DNA of 64,000 bases from Hoplostethus atlanticus. Taxonomy: Eukaryota > Chordata > Actinopteri > Trachichthyiformes > Trachichthyidae. Shown here one piece after another: positions 21,531 to 32,800 of the stretch. The position numbers and the translations under genes are program-made. Every line of letters starts with the position of its first letter. The stretch's first letter is position 1. The notes under the pieces were generated by a model. That model saw nothing but the letters and a program-made list of their open reading frames with translations. It had not been told where the DNA came from and ran no database searches. The stretch is taken from the NCBI GenBank assembly GCA_034670405.1, contig JAXDDX010000120.1:434001-498000 (forward strand), written 5' to 3'.

Positions 21531-21539
21531 CCTTGCGCA
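21500..21539 (+). repeat. Poly(C) run of 40 bases
   Basis: An uninterrupted C homopolymer in the promoter side of the minus-strand Polinton gene. The length is likely unstable or imprecisely assembled. Confidence 0.9.
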
Positions 21540-21765
21540 CAATCCAGACTTAGACCCCCCGAGCGTCGCAATTTGTTCAGGACAAATACCCTTCATTTAT
21601 CACTCAGAAATAGCTTCTCCTCAATAGGAGCATTAAATAATTTAAAATCATATCGTGACAGCTCCACCATCCCAAGGACATCTCTCACTCAGTGTCAATA
21701 ACTATCTGTGTGCGTCCTAAGGTATCATCAGACACTCGTTCTGATGGCCGGCCGTATCGACGGAC

Positions 21766-21793
<28 letters not shown>
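21766..21793 (+). repeat. (TG)n microsatellite inside the Polinton
   Basis: About 14 TG units followed by CGCGCAC. Confidence 0.9.
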
Positions 21794-21799
<6 letters not shown>

Positions 21800-22059
21800 C
21801 ATATGTGACAAAATCATTATTATAAAACACCAAAACCTTGTTTAATGTAGCTATCTTTTCACATTAGATTCTTATGTTGTTGGTTGTGTCCAGCTGAAAT
21901 ATAGCCCTGCTCTATATATTATTCTAATTTAGATGTCCTAATATATTTGGTCATATTATAACATGGCCAAATAGCCTTTCCTATACCCATTACGTATATC
22001 AACAGTGATGTAAAGATTGATAGTCATAGGGACAATTTCATTATTTAGTAAAGAACAAA
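21794..22059. other. AT-rich Polinton spacer
   Basis: No coding signal; precedes the subterminal repeats. Confidence 0.5.
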
Positions 22060-22480
22060 TCAGGGTTAAACACCCCAAAGACCCGCATTTGCCATAGATC
22101 AATAGACTTCCTTAAGGATTATAAAACAAATACAGCTCCCCATTGTCCATTGTTTGACAAGTGGTCAGTTAATGAGTATAAAACAAAAACACTTTCCCAT
22201 AGCACTCCAGATGTCACACACAGATCCCCATTGCCCCTTGTTTGACACTGATCAGTTAATGAACATAAAACTAAAACAGACCATAGCATTTCCAGATGTC
22301 ACACAACCCCCAATGCCCCTTGTTTGACACTGATCAGTTAATGAACATAAAACTAAAACAGACCATAGCATTTCCAGATGTCACACAACCCCCAATGCCC
22401 CTTGTTTGCCATGTGGTCAGTTAGTGAGTATAAACCTAAAAACACATTCCATAGCCCCCAGGTGGTCCCACAACCCCCTA
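22060..22480. repeat. Subterminal tandem repeats, about 82-bp period
   Basis: Units contain CCAGATGTCACACAACCCCC, CCCCTTGTTTGACACTGATC and TTAATGAACATAAAAC. The two central units (from about 22292 and 22374) are almost identical and the outer ones diverge. The unit corresponds to a single stretch in the left subterminal region (about 8480-8540, inverted), so it was amplified only on the right side. Confidence 0.85.
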
Positions 22481-22567
22481 TGCACCACGGTTGGTCAATA
22501 CCCCTGTTTCAGGATCAAACCAACAAATGAATGACAACTCCGACCCACACCCTCGGGAATACCTCCT

Positions 22568-22798
22568 CATTAGGATCATTAAATAATTAAAAGGTCACAA
22601 CATGACACATCACACAGGGCATCATTCAAAGCTGACAAATTACTGACAGGCTGTCGATCAAATGGAGGTCTATAGGTCATCAATCAAAACTGTCAAATAC
22701 TGACAAGCTATCAATCAAAACTGTCAACTTTGACAGGTCATCAATCAAATGGGGGTCATCAATCAAATTTTGACATAAGGTGGGTCATATTAACTACT
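22568..22798 (-). repeat. Polinton right terminal inverted repeat
   Basis: Reverse complement of 8165-8395 with almost no differences, ending TTAACTACT at 22798. Confidence 0.93.
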
Positions 22799-22804
22799 AA
22801 TGTA
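22799..22804. other. Right target-site duplication AATGTA
   Basis: Exact copy of 8159-8164. Confidence 0.92.
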
Positions 22805-24189
22805 TAATGAACAGTGAAATGCTTTGACACTGACTTATTAGATTGTGCTGATAAAAAATAAAAATGTGAAAGGATAAAAATATGTAGAAATGAACATTAT
22901 GAAATAATGGACATAATATATAGTTAGTTGAACATAAAAAATAACTGTATAATATAATATATAGTATATATAATGTAAAATACACATGTAAGGTGCTGCT
23001 GTGCTATGGTAGAAATATCTGTACCTGTACATATGTATAATATCAATAAATAGCCTGTGTCTATATATAGTATATAAATATTATATATATATATATGTAG
23101 CCAGCTGAAATGGCACAGCATGGGGTGGGCCTCCCCACAGCCACTCCCATCCCCAGGTTTTCCCCAGGCGTTGATGAGGTAAGGTTATTCTTTACATTCA
23201 AATGTTTAATAGTGAGCATAGGGTAGAATGTCATAATGTTGCTCTTCCACTTTAGGTCCTTCTGTGCGACAAACTACCCCCTGCAAACCTCCCCTACTGC
23301 TGCTTTGTTTAGGTTATTGTTTTCTCTTTTTTTGTGTTGAGGGTGGCTGTTTTGGTGTTTTGTTTATTTGGGGTTTGTTTATATGGACTGACTGAATGAT
23401 CTGCAGCTGTGTGTACCTATACTTGGCCACTGTGATTGTTGTGTTTTCTTGTTTGTTTGAAGCCTAGTGGTGTGTGTGTGTGTGTGTGTGTGTGTGTGGC
23501 CATCTAAGACCAACTCAGATGTTATCAGAATCATACAAAAATCAACACCATAGCAGACGTTATCAGAATCATACAAAAATCAACACCATAGCAGACATCA
23601 GGTCACACTGTCATAAATGTAGTGTCATTCATCAGGTGATACTATTCACTAGCTACCTATTCTAGCCAATAGCGCTATGGCATATGATTGAGGTTATCAA
23701 GTGGGCACCTTCCTTCACCGATGTTTTGTTGAACTGGGCCAACGACATCTCAAGAAGGCTCAACAGTATATTCCAGCGTCCTGGAACCACCCCCCTTATC
23801 CACCTTATGCCACCTCTTATCAGACTTACCCCAACTTTGCCCCTGCTATTTAATGCCTGTGTGCCTTTCAACTTACTAATACCTCCCTGCCATCAACCTA
23901 GCATTAACCTAAACTCGGCCTATTATTATAATACAACCTGCCTCGATGTAACAATCCCTATGCTTGACTGAAGGGCTCTTGCATAGCTAGCAGTACTTTT
24001 TGATTTGGGTAATTCCCTCACTGCATCATATACTGTATACATACAAAAAAAACCTCACAAGTCACTATCACTCCTTATAGTCTGAGATGTATACAGCTTC
24101 TTATAACAATGAACCCATTCCTTCCTACCCCACTTCCCCACCCAAAATATCCAATGTCCAAGTATCAAAATCACTCTAACATTCTCTCC
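22805..24189. other. AT-rich, low-complexity flank
   Basis: It holds TA-rich stretches (22930-23097), a (TG)n tract at about 23470-23498 and a short direct repeat of GTTATCAGAATCATACAAAA (23520 and 23561). Short open frames are not recognisable. Confidence 0.5.
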
Positions 24190-24370
24190 TTAAGAGTGAC
24201 ATTGGTCTAATTTAGGCGAGTTGGGCAGCACCTCATCCCCAAGCAACTCCATCAGCATATTCACTACAAACATGGTTGGCTGTTGTCTATCTACTTTTTC
24301 TGGGAGTCCTTTGATCCTTATATTCTGGCGTCTCAATTGATTTTCCAATGACATCACTTTAGACTTCAAA
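24190..24370 (-). pseudogene. L1-type ORF1 protein fragment
   Basis: On the minus strand about 55 residues read SLENQLRRQNIRIKGLPEK, then MLMELLGDEVL, then SPKLDQCH. This matches the RRM-like nucleic-acid-binding region of L1/Tx1 ORF1 proteins (the usual pattern is LEN..RR.NIR..GLPE). Sequence upstream is Ser/Pro/Leu low complexity. Truncated on both sides. Confidence 0.7.
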
Positions 24371-24699
24371 GCAGAGAGGACGGCGGCGAAGAGGTGGTTG
24401 GAATGGCAGAGGAAGTGGTGGTGGTAGAGAAGGGGTGGAGGTCCGCAATACCAGAGCTGTCGGGGAAAAGAGGAGATGGTGGAGCCAGGGAGGATAGATG
24501 GAGGAGCAGAGAGGAAAGGAGGAAAGAGGAGAATGAGAAGATGGAGTGACGAGGAAAGGCAACAAGGCTGAATGTAAAGAGGAAGGCGGAGAGGGACAAA
24601 GCGAGGGAGGAAAGGATTAAAGGGGCTGGTACGTGACTGTTTAAAAGTGTGTTTCAATTTTGAGTCTCTTTGGTTTGCTCTCATGACTACTGTTATGTC

Positions 24700-25777
24700 T
24701 ATAAAGATAAATGGGCTAAGGAGGAGGAGGAGGAGGAGGATGATGAAGGAATTATTATATACATATAGGAGCGACGTGATTTGTATACAAGAAACTAATT
24801 GGGATGAGGAGAAGGTGAGAGAGGTGAAAGAGGTGTGGGCGGGGGATGTATACTATAATAATGGGGCTAGTAATGCAAGAGGGGTAGCAATAATGATAAG
24901 AAAGGATAGGGTGGAGGATATCAAGGAGATATATAAGGATAGGACAGGGAGGATAGATCTAAAGAATTACAGGCCAATTAGCTTAATGAATGTGGATTAT
25001 AAAATACTGACCAAACTGTTAGCAAATAGGATAAAGAGAGTGATAGGGGAGATAGTACAACCAACTCAGAGTTACAGCATACCAGGTAGGGATATAATGG
25101 ATACGATAAGGACGGTTAGGGATGTGATGGAGCACATGAAGCAGGACAGGATAGGGGGAGTAGTAGTGGGGATAGACTAGAATAAGGCATTCGATAAAGT
25201 AGAGCATGAGTTTTTGTACAGGGTATTCGAGAGGTTTGGGTTTGGAGAGAGGATGTTGGGATGAGTGAGGAGACTGTATGGGAGTGCAAAGAGTTGTGTG
25301 AAGGTGAATGGGGTATTGACGGATAGGTTTGTGGTGGGGAGATCGGTGAGGCAGGGCTGTTCTCTATCAGCGTTGCTGTACGCGATTGCAGTAGAGCCCC
25401 TGGCCACATTAATCAAGAGGGACAAAGGGGTAGTGGGGATTAGGCTACCATTCGGTGGGACATGTGTCATAAACCACTATGTGGATGACACAACAATCAC
25501 AGTGAGGGACAGTAGAAGTGTGAAAAGGGTATCGGAGTTAGTGGAGAAGTACGGGAGAACGTCAGGCAAAAATTGGAGGTAATGTGTATATAGGGGAGAT
25601 AGAGAGAGTAGAAGTAGGACTTAGGGAAGAGAAGAGGTATATCAGGGTGCTGGGAGTGCATTTGGGGGTGGAGAGTGAGGAGGCGAGGGATGCTACGTGG
25701 ACAGGGGTGATTAACAAGATAAGGGTAGTATGTGCAAAGTGGAAGGCGAGGAGGTTGAGGTTGAAGGGGAAAGCAGT

Positions 25778-25780
<3 letters not shown>
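24700..25780 (+). pseudogene. Tx1/L1-like LINE ORF2, internally deleted
   Basis: It starts with an endonuclease piece (DVICIQETNWDEEKV, then GVAIMIRKD), then jumps to reverse transcriptase (LKNYRPISLMNVDYKIL, SIPGRDIMDTI). The catalytic region follows: a KAFDKVEHEFLYRV block after an in-frame TAG, VRQGCSLSALLYAIAVEP, and HYVDDTTI, which keeps the two catalytic Asp. Stops at 25178, 25262 and 25580 and the missing middle make it a dead copy. The motif style matches the Tx1 clade of fish LINEs. It ends at a (GT)n tract. Confidence 0.8.

Positions 25781-25815
<35 letters not shown>
25781..25815 (+). repeat. (GT)n microsatellite
   Basis: About 17 GT units following the LINE remnant. Confidence 0.9.
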
Positions 25816-25818
<3 letters not shown>

Positions 25819-26370
25819 GTCTTCATGACAAATAAGGACAATTTTATGATAACACCTTCAATATCAGGACGCTCTGAAAAATGAGGACATTTTTGGCGTC
25901 CTCATTTTTCCGAGCTCACTACAGTGTTCTAGACACCCCCAGCATGCCCCTAAACCATCCCCTCCCATGTCCTGAAATATCACAATTTTATGAAATTAAG
26001 TGTGTTTATGGTTTTTGCTCATCTGCGGTTACGCCAACTAGTGGTCAGTTCTGGAACTTTAACACACTTTTAACACACATTCATAGTCACGTGACTCAAG
26101 GTCCTCATATTGTGTATCACATTTTGTTCAAACACACTCCAACTTTTTAAGCTAGTAATGCTAGTATTGCAGTAATGCTTTTAGCATTACACATAATCCA
26201 GGTAATCAGAGTCAAATAAAAACATCCCCAATTATCACTGCTGATTTAAGTCACCAGCCTACTAATCTAGAGAACCAATTCCTCAATTAATTACTTAAAT
26301 TTACATCGATTAGCCAGGTAAGCTAACGTTAGCCAGTTAGCTAATTAGCTAAAAGGAATGTAAACCACAT
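25816..26370. other. Spacer with repeat-like sequence and candidate promoter
   Basis: It contains a GAGGACATTTTT/GGCGTCCTCATTTTTC inverted pair near 25880-25910 and GCTAACGTTAGC-type motifs near 26325-26345, upstream of the SET gene's first candidate exon. No open gene is present. Confidence 0.4.
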
Positions 26371-26951
26371 GCAAAGGACTCGTGCCACATGGAAGATTCT
26401 CCAAACGGAACTGGAAGGAGTGCACAATAAATGGTGGTAAGTCATTACTTTTTCTTCATTTTCAACTACAGAGACAGTTATTCTCTAAGTTGTTGTTTTA
26501 CTTAAGCACAATATATTTTTCTGGAATTTAGATTATAATGTTAATGTTTTCCTATTTAACACCAAATTGATGATATTGGTTATTCAGTACAGATAATGGT
26601 ATTTGTGGAGCTTACAGTATTATAATGATTTTATAACAGTATTTATCTTTGAAGATGCTTTGTCAAGTTAATATTATTTGTTAAGGTGTTAAGGTAACTT
26701 AACGTTACAATATTGTAATTGCAGTTTCACAGGGTTTGCACTGATCAGTTAGTCTAATAAGCTAATGAGATACTGCATTAGTGAGAACATGAGTAAGACA
26801 AGTTATGACTAAAGGCAGAATAATACCATTTTATGAATCCTATTTGATTCAAATCAAGTATTGGTCTTTTTTTGTATTTGTCTCGCTGACTTTTTGTCAT
26901 CTTCTCATGTAGATGTTTGCTAGTTGAGGAGCACATGGCCAAGTGAAAAGC

Positions 26952-29810
26952 ATGTCAAAAAGGAGAGCCAGACTTAGTCCTAAGGCTGAGGCTCTTCAGT
27001 TTATTTTATCCGGAGGTGACAAGCCTTGTTTTAAGGTCAAATGGATCAATGGCTATAAAGGTATGTTATATATCATTCTCTATGGTTGGAATTTCTAACT
27101 ATGCGACAGTTGACAGTTCAAGTAAAAAATCTGAACCCATCGCCACGGCTTCGTCTGTGCATACTCTGATACAGTTTGTTCAGTTTATTACATTTGACCT
27201 AATGAAATCATCCAGTGCTTTGAAAACATGTTTAGCTGTTGTCAGCTCTTTGCAAAACTACTCCTTTATCCCATGTTCCCATTCATGGCAAGCATATGCA
27301 AAGTAATTGGATAGAGAAATGATTGCCACTGAGCCGCGTTGTTGACTGCACTGTTGTTTCCTGTGACGTAGATTAAATGTGTTTGATGGTGTCATTTGAT
27401 AATGGTTTCTTAGCTAAATGGTTTGATGTCTCCTTGGCCAAATAGTTCCCTCACTATCAGATGCACACACTATGATCAAGGTTTCTCCTATAGAATGAGG
27501 CTTTTTCTGTTGAGCTATTTTCTGAGCTAAAGCAGTTTCTTATCCACAGCGTTAGCTGCCTTAATCTGTTACTGTGTAATATTACCACTCATATCCTTTT
27601 CCTACTGTTAAAAAAGTCTTATGTTTGTTTGTTTTGTAGTTGTTGTGTTTTGTCAAGATCAGTTCAACTGCAATTCATAAACCTAATTTGGATTGTATTA
27701 CTTGACACTAATTTCTTAACTTTGTTGTATCAGGACGTGGTGTATTTGCCTGTGCACCAATTGAAAAGGGATCCTTTGTCGTTGAGTACCGTGGGGAGTT
27801 TATATCACAATATGAACGGGACAAGAGGCAGGAGAAGTACACAGAAATGCAAAATGCTTTCTTGTTTGATTTTGAATGGAACAATGACAAATGGTGGTAA
27901 GTAAAGGCCTATGAAAGATCAGTTGTTCTTTACAGCATTGTTTTTTTTGTGGAGAAAAGCTTAGATATGTTTCCTTCTTCAATTTTAGCATAGATGCATC
28001 CCGCGAAGATGGCTCACTGGGCCGGCTGGTAAATGATGCCTACAGGTCCCCAAATTGCAAAATGAAAAAGTTGATAGTCCAGTTTAAACCTCATCTTTGC
28101 TTGTTTGCTATTGTAAACATCCAAGCAGAGAGTGAAATAACCTATGATTATGGAGAATCTCAGTGGCCATGGCGTGCTCTGGTAAGTAAATCCTCTTGAT
28201 AGATTATACGGTATAGGATCTGTTAAAGTATTATGAGATGAATAAATACATTTCCCTTCTTGAGTGTATGTTCCCCCTCCACATAAAGGTTAAAGGTTAT
28301 TATTGGTTATTGTTGTATTTCATTGCAGACACCAAGTGGCAAGATCCCGACTCAACCTTCAGCAGACCCAGAAGTGAGCGAGAGATCCACTTCATCCTTC
28401 CAACAGGTTATTACATGTTCATTGTGGATTGTTTCTATTTAAATTAAATAGATGTCTCAGTTAAGTCCAATGCATAAATAAAATGCCTTTTCACTGTATT
28501 AAAACAAACATTTTGTGTAAAATGTTCACAATGTCAGCATTACCATTACTTGTTTCTGAATACCATAGCAGAAAGAAATTACCCCTACCATTTGATAGCA
28601 CTAACTAGCTCTCAAGACATAAATTTGATCTTTATTCTCACTAAATTCTATGTTTTTTCTCCTTTTGCTAATGTTTTTGCCCATTTAACTGACTGCTTAT
28701 CCATTTGCATGATTTAATTTCTAGGGAAGTAGATCCATTTACATTACTATGGGGGTTTTGAGCTTTCTTTGACAACAACAGGATAACTTAGAAGTCAGGA
28801 ACACTGACTCTATATGTGTTCAGTCGTCATGTCCTCATTTTGTTTTAGGTTGTGTAAGACTTGAATGTGTTTCAGATGACGTCCCAATATGGTATGACCC
28901 AACGAGTGTCGAGTGTGTGTGTTACATTGTCCTCATATTGTTGGGTAGCAGATATTGTACAGTTTTAACCATTTCTATAGAGTCTTGCATAATAAGCCCA
29001 GATCCTCAGATGAATTATTATTTACTCAAGTCTGTGTTCCCTACATGCAAAGTCAATGCAGCCCTTGACCTCAGCAATGAGTCTCACCCCAAAGGTGATT
29101 ATGATAGACAGGGCGTAGGAATTTATTTTCACTGAAATAAGTATGATCATTAGTTTATTAACTACATAGGATCTATATTATATTACAGAATATTTCTGAC
29201 AGGTTATTGTTGTATTTTGTTGCAGACACCAAGTGGCAAGATCCCGACTCAACCTTCAGCAGACCCAGAAGTGAGCGAGAGATCCACTTCATCCTTCCAA
29301 CAGGTTATTACACGTTCATTGTGGATTGTTTCTATTTAAATTAAATAGATGTCTCAGTTAAGTCCAATGCATAAATAAAATGCATTTTCACTGTATTAAA
29401 ACAAACATTTTGTGTAAAATGTTCACAATGTCAGCATTACCATTACTTGTTTCTGAATACCATAGCGGAAAGAAATTACCCCTACCATTTGATAGCACTA
29501 ACTAGCTCTCAAAACATAAATTTGATCTTTATTCTCACTAAATTCTATGTTTTTTTCTCCTTTTGCTAATGTTTTTGCCCATTTAACTGACTGCTTATCC
29601 ATTTGCATGATTTAATTTCTAGGGAAGTAGATCCATTTACATTACTGTGGGGGTTTTGAGCTTTCTTTGACAACAACAGGATAACTTAGAAGTCAGGGAC
29701 ACTGACTCTATATGTGTTCAGTCGTCATGTCCTCATTTTGTTTTAGGTTGTGTACGACTTGAATGTGTTTCAGATGACGTCCCAATATGGTATGACCCAA
29801 CGAGTGTCGA

Positions 29811-29841
<31 letters not shown>

Positions 29842-32800
29842 ATTGTCCTCATATTGTTGGGTAGCAGATATTGTAGTTTTAACCATTTCTATAGAGTTGT
29901 TAAAATATGTTCTCATAGATGTTTGTTATAAACTATTATTTTAAGTTGTCTTATACTTCTGTGTTAACATTGTATGCTCCTGTATTGTTTTAATTTACTA
30001 CCAGAATTATTATTTGTTTGTAAGCTTGTACTTCCTGTTATAAGTGACGTATAACGGTGATTTGTACCCTTTTGATGCGACACTGCGCGGTCATTTTGTG
30101 TGTGTCAACAGTTTGTTAACATTCCGTAGAAACTGAGGCTGTACCGGTGCTATGAGGACAGAGTTAAATAAAAAGGACGTTTATTAAGATAATGTTCTAC
30201 GTGACCTCTTTGTTTAAGTGGACGACGAAAGCATAGTGAATGTAAATATGGATGAGAACGAAGCTGCTGAAAATCCAACAGGTTATGGGCCCAGGTGTGG
30301 TGCAGGAGGAAGATGGCAGAGGTTAGTTTTCGACGGAGATGAAAATAACTTCGAACTTTGGGAAGTGAAGTTTCTTGGCCACCTGAGAATAATTGGCTTA
30401 AAGGACACAATACTCTCCACCGATGAACCAGACCGAGGAAAGAACAAAGAATGCTACGCAGAGCTAATCCAATTCATCGACGATAAAAGCCTGTCGTTGG
30501 TGATGAGAGAGGCTGCAGATGACGGCAGAAAAGCCCTACAAATACTACGGAGTCATTACGCCAGTCAGGGTAAACCCAGAATTATTGCCCAATATACAGA
30601 ACTAACTTCACTAAAGAAGGAGTCTGATGAAACTGTGACCGACTATATCATTCGAGCTGAGAAGGCGGGTAACGTCCCTAAGGAATACAAAGGAAGTAAT
30701 TAGTGATGGGCTGATAATAGCCATGATTCTGAAGGGCCTTCCAGAAACGTACAAACCTTTCGCCATTCACACGACACAGAGCAGCGAGGAATTAACATTC
30801 ATCCAGTTCAAAAGTAAACTACGAAGCTATGAAGAGACAGAAAAGTTCGACAATAAAACACAATCGGACAATGTGATGAAAGTGAACATATCATCTGTGA
30901 CTTGTTACGGATGTGGAAATCGCGGCCATATTGCGAGAGACTGCCGCCAAAAAGCAACAACCACAGCAGGACCAACTAAATGGTGCAGCTACCATAGAAG
31001 CTCAACACACAGCGACGAGACATGCAGGAGAAAACCCAAGCAAAAAGATGACACAAAACAAACTGTGGACAGACAAGAAGACCATGAGGAACAAACATTT
31101 GTATTCAAGGTTAGTCACAATATTAAAAGAAACAGACTAATGGTAGATTGTGGCGCAACATCCCACATCATAACGGAGAAACGCAACTTCACAAGATTTG
31201 ATGAGACTTTCGACCCAAAGTCACACTACATGGAGCTAGCAGACGGAACTAGGATGAACAACGTGGCGTTGAAACGAGGCGACGCAGAGGTGCTTCTACA
31301 GGACTTAGAAGGAAGATACGTCAAGATCACACTGAAAAAGGCCTTATTCATACCATCATATCCACAGAGCATAGTCTCCGTAAAAGCAGCCACAACTGAC
31401 GGAGCCAAGGTGATCTTCCAAGAGGGACAGAATGAACGCATAAACAAAGATGGAACCGTTTTCCACATAGAAGAGCATGAGAGACTGTACTACTTGAAAA
31501 CGGTAAATAACTACGATGATTCAGTTAATGATATGATGTCCAAAGACAAAGTGAGTTTAACTTGTGACGTGAAAACATGGCATGAGATTATGGGACACTG
31601 TAATGTTGATGATGTGTTGAAATTACCTAAGGTGGTAGAGGGTATGAAGATTACAGGTAACACCAAAATAGACTGTAGTGTCTGCACTGAGGGAAAATTC
31701 ACTAACAGCAGAAATAGGAAACCTGATGCAAAAGCTAATGCACCTCTAGAGTTAGTACATACAGACTTAGCAGGTCCCATTGAGCCAACTGCTCAAGAGG
31801 GATATAAGTATGCGATTTCATTCACAGATGATTTCTCAGGAGTGGTATCTGTTTATTTTCTTAAAAACAAGAGTGACACAACATTGGCAACAAAGAAGTT
31901 CCTTGCAGACAGTGCTCCGTATGGTAGAGTCAAGTGCATCAGATCAGATAACGGCACAGAATACACAAGTAATGCCTTTCAGGCACTTTTAAGGGATAAA
32001 GGTATAAGGCATGAGACATCATCCCCCTACTCTCCCCATCAAAATGGTACAGCCGAAAGACAGTGGAGGACCCTTTTTGAAATGGGAAGGTGTCTACTAT
32101 TAGAGAAGGGATTACCAAAGGTACTGTGGCCTTATGCTGTCCAACATGCTGCTCATACCCGCAATAGATGCTACAATGACAGGACTGAAAATACCCCATA
32201 TTTCATGTTAACGGGAATTAAGCCGAATGTTTCCAAAATGTGGGTGTTTGGGTCGGATTGTTACGCATACAAACACGACCATAAGAAACTGGACCCCAGA
32301 TGTGAGAAAGGAATATTTGTGGGGTACAGTAGGAACAGCCCGGCATACCTGGTCTACAACCCACATACAGAAAAGGTGTCAAAACATAGACTGGTGAAAT
32401 TCATAAGAAAGAACAGTGTTGAACAACAAACACAAACTGATGAATACGATTCAGAAAGCAGAAAGCCTGGTAGTGAGAATAGTGCTGATATGCCACAGAG
32501 TGAGGATAGTCAGGTCCTAGGTGGAAACGAGGAAAATGTAAACGAAGAGAATACAGATGTGTCACAACATGATGAAACTACCGAAAAGGTAGTTATAAAT
32601 GAGAACAAAGACGATGCAGAGACAGAACCTAGTCATAGTCAAAACCAACGCTACCCAAAAAGAGAAAAGAGAGCTCCAAAATACTTAGAGGATTATCTAA
32701 CAGACTCTAAAGATAATGATGTAACCCATGCAAGTGTTGATTATTGTTACAGGGCGGTATGTGGAGTTCCCCAAACCTATAGAGAAGCCCTGCAGTCACC

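Larger units (their letters stand above)
8165..22798. mobile_element. Polinton/Maverick element, 14,634 bp, both ends intact
   Basis: The element is bounded by terminal inverted repeats starting AGTAGTTAATATGACCC and by a perfect 6-bp target duplication. It encodes a chromodomain integrase, jelly-roll capsid proteins, an adenain-like protease, a packaging ATPase and a decayed polymerase B, which is the defining Polinton set. Gene order: zinc-motif protein, INT, minor capsid, small basic protein, major capsid and PRO on the plus strand; conserved hypothetical, hydrophobic-tailed protein, ATPase and PolB on the minus strand, meeting tail to tail near 14.0-14.2 kb. PRO, ATPase and PolB are broken, so it is not autonomous. 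The intact structural genes suggest a fairly recent insertion. Confidence 0.95.

Noticed and set aside
21393..21701. Open frames across the poly(C) run (poly-Gly / poly-Pro)
   Set aside because: The open frame is created by the homopolymer; no family motif is visible.
8165..22798. Exogenous adenovirus-like or adintovirus genome integrated by chance
   Set aside because: The complete inverted termini, own integrase and exact 6-bp duplication show insertion as a Polinton. A virion stage remains possible but is not shown by the sequence.
24359..24684. Ser/Pro/Leu-rich minus-strand frames upstream of the L1 ORF1 piece
   Set aside because: Three overlapping frames are open on the same strand because of low-complexity composition. 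Only the RRM-like end is supported.
30218..30247. GTG/MDDESIV start for the copia polyprotein
   Set aside because: The codon is GTG. The first ATG in frame is at 30248 (and at 34701 and 39153 in the other copies), so I used that.
31226..31780. Minus-strand open frames inside the copia coding region
   Set aside because: They recur identically in all three units as shadows of gag-pol and have no motif support.
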